From Adlercreutzia sp. ZJ473 (GTDB taxonomy: Bacteria > Actinomycetota > Coriobacteriia > Coriobacteriales > Eggerthellaceae): 64,000 bases of DNA. Positions 15,335 to 24,600 of the stretch are shown here, piece after piece (position 1 is the stretch's first letter; each line of letters opens with the position of its first letter). The translations under genes and the position numbers were made by a program. The stretch lies in NCBI RefSeq assembly GCF_013185065.1, contig NZ_JAAVTO010000001.1, positions 51,607 through 115,606 of the forward strand, read 5' to 3'. The notes beneath the pieces are model-generated. The model searched no databases and was not told the origin of the DNA. It worked only from the letters and a program-made list of their open reading frames with translations.

Positions 15335-17355
15335 TACTCGACACCTCCCTTCACGTAAGGCTCGATGCCGAGGCGTGCAAGCTCGCTGTCAGGCAGCTCG
15401 GCGTAGTAGTGGTCGGTCTGGAGGTAGCGCTTGAGCACCGGGCGGATCTGGGAGACCTTGTCGGGATGGCTCGAGCGTGGGGTGAAGCGGTCGCCCTCGG
15501 GGAAGTCCTTCGGAGACGGGACCGAGCCCGGGACCTGGTGCAGGCGGTCGCCGCCGGCCTCGATGGAGAGCACTGAGCCCAGAAGGCCGCGGGTGTACTC
15601 GTGGATGGGGTGGGTGAGGATGTCCTTCACCGGGCCCTGCTCCACGACCTGGCCGGCGTACATGACGGTGATGGAGTTCGCCACCTCGGCGACGAGCGCG
15701 AGGTCATGGCTCACGAACACCATGGCGAAGCCGAGCTCGTGCTGCAGGCGGTTCAGCAGGTCGACGACCTGCTTCTGCACCGTCACGTCGAGGGCGGTGG
15801 TGGGCTCGTCGGCGATGACGAGCTTCGGGTCGCGCGTGAGCGCCATGGCGATGAGCACGCGCTGGCGCTGGCCGCCGGAGAGCTCATGCGGGTAGGAGCC
15901 GAGCGTGCGCTTCGGGTCGAGGCCCACGAGCTCGAGCAGGTCCTCGGCCGTGCGGGTGCCGCCGCGGGAGGTGAGCTGCTTCATCTGCGTCTTGATGAGC
16001 ATGGACGGGTTGAGCGAGGACAGCGCGTCCTGGTAGACCATGGAGATCTCCTTGCCGCGCAGCTCGTTGATCTCCTTCTGCGTCATGGTGAGCAGGTTCT
16101 TGCCGTCGTAGAGGATCTCGCCGGAGATCTCGGCCTTGGGGTCGAGCAGGCCCATGATGGCCAGCGAGGTGATGGACTTGCCGCAGCCGGACTCGCCCAC
16201 GAGGCCCATCGACTGGCGCGGGCGCACCACGAAGCTCACGTGGTCCACCACGTTCACGTCGCCGTGGCGCGGGAACTTGATGCAGAGGTCCTTGACCTCG
16301 AGGATGGGCGGCACGTCGGTGCGCGCCTCGAAGCGGTCGTTGCGGATGCCCTCCATCTCCTTCAGGCGGGCGAGGCGCTTCTCGAGCATGTCAGCCTGAG
16401 CGGCGTAGGCGAGCTTCGGGTCGGCGACCAGGCGATCGGCCTCGCGGTCGGTCTTGAGGTCGGACTCGGTGAGCTTCACGGCGCTCTTGGGGGCGGCCAT
16501 GGCGTCGGTGATGCCCTCGGACACGATGTTCAGGCAGAGCACCGTGACCATGATGGCGATGCCGGGGAACAGCGCCTGCCACCAGCGGCCGGCCAACACG
16601 CCGTTGCGCGCGTCGGCGAGGATGTTGCCCCAGGTGGGCGTCGGCTCGGGGATGCCCGCCGAGATGAACGACAGGGACGCCTCGAACACGATGGCGTCAG
16701 CCACGAGCACGATGGTGAACACGAGCACGGGCGCGATGCAGTTGCGCACCACGTGCTTGGTGAGGATCCACGGCGCGTGCGCGCCGGACACGATGGCCGC
16801 GCGGACGTAGTCCTGGTTGTACTCGCTCATGACGTTCGCCCTCACGATGCGCGCGATCTGCGGGATGTACAGAAAGCCGATCGCGAAGATGAGCGAGGGC
16901 ACGCTGTTGCCGAACACCACGATGAAGGTGGCGGCCAGGGCGATGCCCGGGAACGACATGATGATGTCGAGGATGCGCATGATGACGTTGGAGATGTGCG
17001 GGCGCACCACGGCGGCGATGGCGCCGATGACGGAGCCCACCACGAGCGCGAACGTCGTGGCGCCCAGGCCGATGGCCAGCGAGTACTTCGCACCGCACAT
17101 GATGCGCGACAGGACGTCGCGGCCCTTGTCGTCGGTGCCGAAGAGGAAGTCGGCGTTGGGGGGCGTGCGGGCCGTGTAGATGGCCAGCGGGTCGTACGGC
17201 GCGATGAAGTCGGCCAGCAGCGCCATGAGGATGATGAGGATGAGGATCACGAGCGAGATGCGCGCGCCGATGGTCATGGCCTTCCAGCGGCGGAAGCGGA
17301 CCTTGCCAGCGTTGTCCTCGAGTTTCTTGGTGAGGTTTCCACGAAGCTGTACCAT
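15334..17355 (-). CDS. Fused ABC permease (DppC type) and ATP-binding protein (DppD type)
   Basis: A single 673-residue chain joins two normally separate subunits. Residues about 25-300 form a DppC-like permease with six membrane segments, including ISLVILILIILMALLADFIA and the VRAAIVSGA coupling region. After a linker of about 50 residues come an ATPase with GESGCGKS, LSGGQRQRVLIAMAL and VIADEPTTALD, and the oligopeptide C-terminal region. The frame is continuous, so I see a true fusion, not a missed stop. A similar fusion is, to my knowledge, present in the sialic acid importers SatABCD (Haemophilus ducreyi) and SiaEFGI (Corynebacterium). This supports sialic acid as substrate without proving it. 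Confidence 0.88.
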   Translation of the reverse strand: MVQLRGNLTKKLEDNAGKVRFRRWKAMTIGARISLVILILIILMALLADFIAPYDPLAIYTARTPPNADFLFGTDDKGRDVLSRIMCGAKYSLAIGLGATTFALVVGSVIGAIAAVVRPHISNVIMRILDIIMSFPGIALAATFIVVFGNSVPSLIFAIGFLYIPQIARIVRANVMSEYNQDYVRAAIVSGAHAPWILTKHVVRNCIAPVLVFTIVLVADAIVFEASLSFISAGIPEPTPTWGNILADARNGVLAGRWWQALFPGIAIMVTVLCLNIVSEGITDAMAAPKSAVKLTESDLKTDREADRLVADPKLAYAAQADMLEKRLARLKEMEGIRNDRFEARTDVPPILEVKDLCIKFPRHGDVNVVDHVSFVVRPRQSMGLVGESGCGKSITSLAIMGLLDPKAEISGEILYDGKNLLTMTQKEINELRGKEISMVYQDALSSLNPSMLIKTQMKQLTSRGGTRTAEDLLELVGLDPKRTLGSYPHELSGGQRQRVLIAMALTRDPKLVIADEPTTALDVTVQKQVVDLLNRLQHELGFAMVFVSHDLALVAEVANSITVMYAGQVVEQGPVKDILTHPIHEYTRGLLGSVLSIEAGGDRLHQVPGSVPSPKDFPEGDRFTPRSSHPDKVSQIRPVLKRYLQTDHYYAELPDSELARLGIEPYVKGGVE

Positions 17356-17359
17356 AGCG

Positions 17360-18316
17360 CTACACCGTCCTGATTCGCGGATCGATCAGGATGTAGAGCA
17401 TGTCGACGATCACGTTCACGATGATGAACGTGATGGCGACCACGAGGACGACACCCTGTACCAACATGACGTAGTTCGATGTGACGCCCGAGAGGATGGC
17501 CATGCCCATGCCGGGCAGGGCGAAGATGACCTCGAGGACCACGGCGCCGCCGATCATGTAGCCGAACTTGAGGCCGAGCACGGTGACGGGCGTGATGAGG
17601 GCGTTGCGCAGCACGTTGCGGGCGACGACGGTGCCGTAGGGAATGCCGAAGCCGCGCGCGGTGCGCACGTAGTCCTTGTCAAGCTCCTCGACCATCGAGG
17701 TGCGGATGATGCGCGTCATCTGGCCGGTCAGGGGAACCGCGAGCGCGACGCCGGGCATGGCCATGCGGGCGAGCCATCCGGCGGGGTCCTCGAGGAGCGG
17801 GGGAAGCGGACCCGATGCGGGCAGCAGGTGCAAGGTGGACGAGAACAGGAGGATGAACAGCACCGAGAGCCAGAACGACGGCGTCGCGATGCACGCGATC
17901 GAGAACACGCGGATGACCTGGTCGGGCCAGCGGTCGCGGTACAGGGCCGAGACGACGCCCAGGATGGCCGAGAGGATGATCGCGATGATGAAGCCGAAGA
18001 AGCCCAGCTGCAGCGTGACGGGCAGGGCCTGCGCGATGCGGTCTGCCACCGACTGGCTCGCCGCGCCGTAGGTGCCCAGGTCGCCCTGGAAGAAGCCGGC
18101 CATGTAGCGGCCGTACTGCACGACGGTCGGGTCGTTGAGGCCGTGCGACTCGCGGTAGGCCTCGAGCTGCTCGGGCGCCGCGTTCTCGCCGAGCGCCGAG
18201 TAGGCCTGGTCGATAGGCGAGAGCGACATGAGGAAGAACACGAGGACGGTGACACCAAATATCATGATCGGTAGCCAGATGAGGCGGTTGCCGATCAATC
18301 GTAAGAGATTGTTCAC
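17360..18316 (-). CDS. ABC transporter permease, DppB type
   Basis: Membrane subunit of the same importer, with about six membrane segments and the inner-membrane signature KDYVRTARGFGIPYG. The GTG at 18316 (MNNLLRLIGNRLIWLPIM) has a GGAGGA site and matches the usual DppB N-terminus, giving 318 residues. The frame stays open to an ATG at 18415, which lies 5 bp after a TATAAT box. A leaderless message would add 33 basic residues. The fused permease-ATPase gene starts 4 nt downstream. Confidence 0.87.
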   Translation of the reverse strand: MNNLLRLIGNRLIWLPIMIFGVTVLVFFLMSLSPIDQAYSALGENAAPEQLEAYRESHGLNDPTVVQYGRYMAGFFQGDLGTYGAASQSVADRIAQALPVTLQLGFFGFIIAIILSAILGVVSALYRDRWPDQVIRVFSIACIATPSFWLSVLFILLFSSTLHLLPASGPLPPLLEDPAGWLARMAMPGVALAVPLTGQMTRIIRTSMVEELDKDYVRTARGFGIPYGTVVARNVLRNALITPVTVLGLKFGYMIGGAVVLEVIFALPGMGMAILSGVTSNYVMLVQGVVLVVAITFIIVNVIVDMLYILIDPRIRTV

Positions 18317-18420
18317 TGAATCCTCCTTTCGTTTCGGCTCTGACGAGCCCTCTTTCCTGTAGACGGCCTTTCTGAAAGAGCTCCCCTGGTCCGACGTCTC
18401 AATAGAAATAGCCATCTTCC

Positions 18421-18426
18421 ATTATA
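18421..18426 (-). promoter_or_regulatory. -10 element upstream of the permease gene
   Basis: On the minus strand TATAAT ends 5 bp before an in-frame ATG at 18415. Transcription would start at or next to that ATG. No good -35 box is visible. Confidence 0.4.
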
Positions 18427-18466
18427 AGGGGAGAAACCGTGTTTTTTTCGGGAAAGTAAAGGGCAA

Positions 18467-18499
18467 GTCAACGGGGGCGCAAGCCGCGTCCCCGTTGAC
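18467..18499 (-). terminator. Hairpin after the SGNH hydrolase gene
   Basis: GTCAACGGGG (18467-18476) pairs with CCCCGTTGAC (18490-18499), extended by GCGC/GCGT. On the minus strand only a weak T-rich tract follows, so termination may be partial. Confidence 0.5.
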
Positions 18500-18560
18500 G
18501 TTCCGCCGGCACCGGGCGGCTGCCAGGCTGTCGCGAGGCGGCAGGCGCCGCGCGGGCGCG

Positions 18561-19466
18561 CTAGGCGTCGGCGAGCTGCCTCTCGCACACGTGCCACCAG
18601 CTGTTGCCCGTGCCGCGCGCGTGCTCGCAGCCGACGCAGGGCCTCGTGCAGAACTCCGCGCTGCGCATGTCCTCGGTGAGGAGGTCGGCCCCCGCGTACG
18701 GCGTGCGGGGAAGCTCGGCGCACGCCTGCTCCATGCCGCGGATGAACAGGGCGGCCATCTGCCTCATGCCCTTGGCGGTGGGGTGCGTGCCGTCTATGGC
18801 GTCGTAGTCGAAGCCGAACGCGGCCATGTCGACCAGGTAGCAGCCCTCGCGCGCCGCCGCGACGGCGCGGATGGCGTCGTTGTACTCGTCGACGCACACG
18901 CCGCGGAAGTAGCGCGGCGAGGTGGGGCGGCGCGCCCCGGCCACGCGCCCCGGCAGAAGCGTGGACACCCAGATGCGCGCCTCGGGCCACCTCTCCCGCA
19001 TCTGGTCGACCATGCGGCCGTACGACGCGGCGAAGTTCGCGACGGCGCCCTCGGGCGCCATGCCGGCCTCGCGGCCGTGGTAGGGGCAGGCTGCGGCGAG
19101 CTTGGGCGGCGCGGACGGCGTGGCTGCGGCGATCTGCGCGTCGCCCGAGCCCCAGCCGTAGTCGTTGATGCCGATGTGCACGATGATGTCGTCGGGGGCC
19201 CGCCCGTCCCGCGCAAGCGCCGCGATGCGCTCCGCGCTCGCGCCGACGGGGAACTCCGTGCCCTCGACCACGCAGCCCGACCAGGCCGCGTTGGCGAGGA
19301 GCTCCCCTTCGAAGTGGCCTATGACCTGGCCCCACCAGGTGTCGGCGACGGAGTCGACGCCGGTCGCCGCGCGCTGCTCGCCCTCGTAGAACACGCGCCA
19401 GCCCTCGGGCAGCGCGCCTTCGAACGAGCTGATGGAATCGCCGTAAACGGAGAAAAGACGCGTCAT
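18561..19466 (-). CDS. SGNH/GDSL hydrolase with cysteine-rich tail, possible sialate O-acetylesterase
   Basis: Predicted serine esterase with block I YGDSIS (Ser11), block III HIGIND (Asn101) and block V DGTHP (Asp225, His228). No signal peptide is visible, so it should act in the cytoplasm. The 301-residue product ends in a tail with C273-x3-C277-x2-C280-x13-C294, unusual for this family and possibly metal-binding. It sits between the binding-protein gene and the permease genes of the importer. Removal of O-acetyl groups from imported sialic acids is a reasonable inference; other carbohydrate or lipid esters remain possible. Confidence 0.75.
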   Translation of the reverse strand: MTRLFSVYGDSISSFEGALPEGWRVFYEGEQRAATGVDSVADTWWGQVIGHFEGELLANAAWSGCVVEGTEFPVGASAERIAALARDGRAPDDIIVHIGINDYGWGSGDAQIAAATPSAPPKLAAACPYHGREAGMAPEGAVANFAASYGRMVDQMRERWPEARIWVSTLLPGRVAGARRPTSPRYFRGVCVDEYNDAIRAVAAAREGCYLVDMAAFGFDYDAIDGTHPTAKGMRQMAALFIRGMEQACAELPRTPYAGADLLTEDMRSAEFCTRPCVGCEHARGTGNSWWHVCERQLADA

Positions 19467-19500
19467 GGTGAATCAGTCTCCTGTCCTCGAGTGTCTCGTT

Positions 19501-19533
19501 AAAAAGAAGCCCGCCTCGGGTGAGGCGGGCTTC
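19501..19533 (-). terminator. Terminator between the binding-protein gene and the rest of the operon
   Basis: GAAGCCCGCCTC (19506-19517) and GAGGCGGGCTTC (19522-19533) form a perfect 12-bp stem. On the minus strand it is followed by TTTTT. It would raise binding-protein mRNA relative to the downstream genes. Confidence 0.9.
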
Positions 19534-19571
19534 CGATGCGCTTGCAGGCGCTGCGTCAAGCGAGGGCGTGC

Positions 19572-21185
19572 CTACTTGAGCGAAGCGTTCTGGAAGTACA
19601 GGCCGGTGGTCGGGCTAGGCTCGAAGCCCTCGATCTTCTCGTCCCACCAGCCGGTGGTAACCTGCTTGTGGAACAGCGGGTACAGCGGCACTTCCTCGGA
19701 GATGAGGTCGAAGCACTTGTTCCACGCGTCCTGGCGGGCGGCCTCGTCGGTGGCCTTGCGGGCGTCCATGAGGTAGCCGTTGAACTCCTCGCACTTGCCG
19801 TCGCCGCACTTGGCCCAGCAGGAACGACCCTGGGCCCAGTCGGTGTTCTGGCCGTAGAACCAGGACAGGTGCACGTCAGCGTTGGTGCCGAAGCAGCTCA
19901 CGTCGCCGGGGGCCAGGAACACGTCGAAGGGCAGGACCTCGTCGGTCGGCGAGGGGGCCATCGTCGGGTAGGGGGCAGCCTGGACGTCGAGGGTGCAGTC
20001 GATGCCCACGGCGAGCAGGTCCTGCTGGATCTGGTTGGAGATGCTCTTGATCCAGTTGTCGATGACGAGCAGGGTGACCTTCATGCTCTCCTGGCCGGCT
20101 TCCTTGAGCAGGGCCTTGGCCTTCTCCGGGTCATAGGTGTAGACCGTGGAGGCCTTGTGGTAGGCCGGGTTGGACTCGGGCAGGTAGGACGTGATCTTGT
20201 CAGCAGTGCCGCCGAGCTGGTTGGAGATGATCTTGTCGTAGTCGATGGCATAGAAGAACGCCTGGCGCACGCGCTTGTCGTTGAAGGGCTCCTTCTGCGT
20301 GTTGAACATGAGGAAGCCGATGCCGTAGCTGGGCACGCTCTCGACGGTGACGCCGGCGTTGACGAGCTGGTCGACGTTGTCGAACGGGATGTTCTCGCCG
20401 GCAACCGCGGTGCCCTCCTGCAGGGCGGTGACGCGGGCGGTGTTGTCAACGCGGACGAGCCACTCCATGGCGTCGGCGCTGGCGGGGGTGGCGCCGTTGT
20501 AGTTCGGGTTCGGGGTGAAGTTCAGCGCGCCGCCGTCCTCGCCGTCGCACTTGCCCCACATCCACGGGCCGGAGCCGGTGGCCGGGGTCTTCATGGGCTC
20601 GGTGGTGATCTCGGAGGCCGGGAACACGCGGACCAGCGACAGGCGCTCCTTGAGCAGGTTGGCGCTGTCGATGAACTCGTAGCCGAGCTTGAAGGTGACG
20701 GTGGTGTCGTCCTTGGCCTCGGCGGCCTCGATGAAGGACAGCATGTCGGCGTAGGTGGCGTTGGCCTTGTTGGCCTCGACGCAGGCGACGACGTCAGCAG
20801 CGGTCACGGCGTTGCCGTCGCTGTACTTGGCGCCCTCGCGCAGCTTCACTTCGTACTCGGTCTTGGAGACCTCGGTGGGCTCGCCGGCGGCCAGGGCGGC
20901 GTTCACCTTGCCGGTGAAGTAGTCGAGCTCGTAGAGGCCCTCGAGGCAGTGCTGGATGGCGGGGAGCATCAGAGCGGAGCTCGCGCCGACGGGGTTGTAG
21001 TTCGAGTTCTTGTAGCTGCAGGCAGCCGTGATGGTACCACCACCCTGGGCTTCGGCCGCGCTGCTCTCAGCGGGCTTCTTCTCCTCGCCGCCGCCACCGC
21101 AGCCGCTCAGGGTGAGCGCCGCGAGGGCACCGGTCGCCGCCGTGCCTGCCAAGAAACCACGGCGAGTCAGATTAACCTGTTCCAT
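19572..21185 (-). CDS. ABC substrate-binding lipoprotein, SBP family 5
   Basis: Extracytoplasmic solute receptor of the importer. The start MEQVNLTRRGFLAGTAATGA at 21185 gives 537 residues with a twin-arginine motif and lipobox LSGC at about 26-29, so a Tat-exported lipoprotein is likely. Family-5 binding proteins usually bind peptides, nickel or glycosides, and some bind sialic acid. The gene is first in the cluster, with its own promoter and a strong terminator, a common arrangement for making receptor in excess. Confidence 0.88.
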   Translation of the reverse strand: MEQVNLTRRGFLAGTAATGALAALTLSGCGGGGEEKKPAESSAAEAQGGGTITAACSYKNSNYNPVGASSALMLPAIQHCLEGLYELDYFTGKVNAALAAGEPTEVSKTEYEVKLREGAKYSDGNAVTAADVVACVEANKANATYADMLSFIEAAEAKDDTTVTFKLGYEFIDSANLLKERLSLVRVFPASEITTEPMKTPATGSGPWMWGKCDGEDGGALNFTPNPNYNGATPASADAMEWLVRVDNTARVTALQEGTAVAGENIPFDNVDQLVNAGVTVESVPSYGIGFLMFNTQKEPFNDKRVRQAFFYAIDYDKIISNQLGGTADKITSYLPESNPAYHKASTVYTYDPEKAKALLKEAGQESMKVTLLVIDNWIKSISNQIQQDLLAVGIDCTLDVQAAPYPTMAPSPTDEVLPFDVFLAPGDVSCFGTNADVHLSWFYGQNTDWAQGRSCWAKCGDGKCEEFNGYLMDARKATDEAARQDAWNKCFDLISEEVPLYPLFHKQVTTGWWDEKIEGFEPSPTTGLYFQNASLK

Positions 21186-21692
21186 AATTCCCTCCAACTT
21201 GTGAGTCGGCGGGGCGCCAGCCCCGCATCGCATGCACGGGCTATTGGGTTCGCGCGCGCGATAACTATATTATGGGCGAAAACCGTTGCAAAATAAAGCA
21301 AAGCGGCGAAATAATGCTCGACGCCGCCCGTCCGCCTTCCCGCGGAGCGGCTCTCACGCAGCGGCGAGGCGGCTGGCGGGGCGTTGTTCCCGCTGATGGC
21401 GCGCGTGCTCCCGGTCGGCCTTCGTCCCTTGCGCCCCGTCCCGCCCGCCCCGCTTGCGCTGCCGCTCGCCCCGCGCGGGGCGAGCGCGGCGTCCCACTTA
21501 CCGAATACGCGCCTTCTGCGGGCGCCCTTTTGCCCTCCCGCGCCGCGCGCGCCTTGCGCGTGGCTGGTATCATGGACGGCGTATTTCTGTTCGTCGAGGA
21601 AGCCCAAGCCGCATGCGGCCCTCTCGGCCTCGCCGACCCGGTCGCCCGGCTTTTCCCGATAGGCACAGGTCCCCCCTTCGAAGGAGAGGTAA
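21186..21692. other. Divergent intergenic region between the importer and nifJ
   Basis: 507 bp hold the importer promoter at the left end and the nifJ ribosome site at the right end (AAGGAGAG). The middle contains a perfect 24-bp palindrome at 21463-21486 (CGCTCGCCCCGC and its complement). I see no supported gene and no clear nifJ promoter. Confidence 0.5.
21264..21291 (-). promoter_or_regulatory. Promoter of the binding-protein gene
   Basis: Read on the minus strand, TTGCAA (21291-21286), a 16-bp spacer and TATAGT (21269-21264). The -10 box and the following TTATCG resemble the TATAGTTTGTCG repeats at the nanA promoter, which hints at shared control. Confidence 0.5.
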
Positions 21693-24600
21693 ATGACGAG
21701 AGAACTCAAGTCGATGGATGGCAACAACGCGGCGGCGTACGTCTCCTACGCGTTCACCGAGGTTGCGGGCATCTATCCCATCACGCCTTCCAGCCCCATG
21801 GCCGACTACGTCGACCAGTGGGCGGCGCAGGGCAAGAAGAACATCTTCGGCACCACCGTCAAGGTGTGCGAGATGCAGTCCGAGGGGGGCGCCGCGGGCG
21901 CGGTGCACGGGTCGCTGGCGGCAGGTGCCTTCACCACCACCTACACGGCTTCCCAGGGCCTGCTCCTCATGATCCCCAACATGTACAAGATCGCGGCCGA
22001 GCAGCTGCCGAGCGTGTTCCACGTGAGCGCGCGCACGGTGGCCACGCACGCGCTCAACATCTTCGGCGACCACTCCGACGTCATGGCGTGCCGCCAGACG
22101 GGCTTCGCGATGCTCGCCGAGACCAACGTCCAGGAGGTCATGGACCTGTCCGCCGTGGCGCACCTTTCCGCCATCAAGGGCAAGGTCCCCTTCATCAACT
22201 TCTTCGACGGCTTCCGCACCTCCCACGAGATCCAGAAGATCGCCGTGTGGGACTACGACGACCTGGCCGAGATGTGCGACATGGACGCGGTGCGCGCCTT
22301 CCGCGAGCACGCGCTGAACCCCGAGCGCCCGGCCATGCGCGGCTCCCACGAGAACGGCGACATCTTCTTCCAGCACCGCGAGGCGTGCAACTCCACGTAC
22401 GACGCGCTGCCCGCCGTGGTGGAGGACTACATGCACCAGGTGAACGCCAAGCTCGGCACCAGCTACGAGCTGTTCAACTACTACGGCGCGCCCGACGCCG
22501 AGCGCGTGATCGTGGCCATGGGCTCCATCTGCGACGTGGCCGAGGAGGTCATCGACTACCTCACCGCCCAGGGCGAGAAGGTCGGCCTCGTGAAGGTGCG
22601 CCTGTACCGCCCGTTCGTGACCGACAAGTTCGTGGCCGCGCTGCCCTCGACGGTGAAGAAGATCGCCGTTCTGGACCGCACCAAGGAGCCCGGCAGCGTG
22701 GGCGAGCCGCTCTACATGGACGTGGTGAACGCGCTGGCCGTGGAGGGCGTCACCGGCCTCACCGTGGTGGGCGGCCGCTACGGCCTCGGCAGCAAGGACA
22801 CCCCGCCGTCGAGCGTGTTCGCCGTGTACGCCGAGCTCGCCCAGGACGCGCCGCGCCGCGAGTTCACCATCGGCATCGTCGACGACGTGACCAACCTGTC
22901 GCTCCCCGAGGTTCCCTCGCCGAACACCGCGGCCCCCGGCACCATCGAGTGCAAGTTCTGGGGCCTCGGCGGCGACGGCACGGTGGGCGCCAACAAGAAC
23001 TCCATCAAGATCATTGGCGACCACACCGACAAGTACGTGCAGGCGTACTTCCAGTACGACTCGAAGAAGACCGGCGGCGTGACCATCTCGCACCTGCGCT
23101 TCGGCGACGCCCCCATCAAGAGCCCCTACTACGTGAACAAGGCCGACTTCGTGGCGTGCCACAACCCGTCCTACATCACGAAGAACTTCCCCATTGTGAA
23201 GGACGTGAAGCCGGGCGGCATCTTCCTCATCAACTGCCAGTGGACGCCTGAGGAGCTCGAGCACCACCTGAGCGCCGAGGCGAAGCGCTACATCGCCGCC
23301 AACGACGTCAAGCTCTACACCATCAACGCCATCGACCTGGCCATCGAGATCGGCATGGGCAAGCGCACCAACACCATCCTGCAGTCCGCGTTCTTCACGC
23401 TCGCGGGCGTCATGCCGCAGGAGGACGCCATCCGCTACATGAAGGACGCGGCCACGAAGTCCTACCTGAAGAAGGGCCAGGACGTGGTCGACATGAACCA
23501 CCGCGCGATCGACGCCGGCGCCACCGCCGCCGTGCGCGTCGAGGTGCCGGCCGCCTGGGCCGACGCCGCCGACGCGGGCGAGGCCCCCGCGCTGTCGGGC
23601 CGCCCGGAGCTCGTGCGCATGGTCACCGAGATCATGGAGCCGGTGGGCCGCATGAACGGCGACGCGCTGCCGGTGTCGGCCTTCATGGACCACGTGGACG
23701 GCCAGTTCGAGCAGGGCGCGGCCGCCTACGAGAAGCGCGGCGTGGCCGTGACGGTGCCCACGTGGGACGCCTCCACCTGCATCCAGTGCAACCAGTGCTC
23801 CTTCGTCTGCCCGCACGCCACCATCCGCCCGTTCGCGCTGACCGACGACGAGGCTGCCAGCGCCCCTGAGGCCGCCAAGCTCGTGGCCGCCAAGGGCAAG
23901 GCGGCGAAGGGCCTCACCTACACGCTCGCCATCTCGCCGCTCGACTGCATGGGCTGCGGCGTGTGCATCGGCGTGTGCCCCACCAACTCGCTCGCCATGG
24001 TGCCCGTCGAGGGCGAGCTGCCCCAGCAGGAGGCCTTCGACTACTGCGTGGCGAACGTCTCCGACAAGCCGGAGCTCGCGGACGCGAGCCTCAAGGGCAG
24101 CCAGTTCAAGCAGCCGCTGCTCGAGTTCTCCGGCTCCTGCGCGGGCTGCGCGGAGACGTCGTACGCGCGCCTGGTCACGCAGCTGTTCGGCGACCGCATG
24201 TTCGTGGCCAACGCCACCGGCTGCTCGTCGATCTGGGGCGGCCCGGCGGCCACCTCGCCCTACACGGTGAACAAGGACGGCCACGGCCCGGCGTGGAGCA
24301 ACTCGCTGTTCGAGGACAACGCCGAGCATGGGCTGGGCATGCTGCTCGGGCATGAGGCCGTGCGCACGCGCCTTGTGGCGAAGCTGCGCGACATGGCCGC
24401 CGCCGAGGCGACGCCCGAGGCCACGCGCGAGCTCATCGCGACGTACGTGGACACGCTCGAGGACGGCGCGGCCAACGCCGAAGCCGCCCGCGCGCTCATC
24501 CCGGCGCTTGAGGCCGCGGCTGAGGCGGGCTGCCCCACGGCCCCCGAGATCCTCGCGGACAAGGAGTACCTGGCGAAGAAGAGCGTCTGGATCTTCGGCG

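Noticed and set aside
15334..17355. Sequencing frameshift or lost stop creating the permease-ATPase fusion
   Set aside because: The frame is continuous with a plausible linker, and the same fusion is known in related importers.
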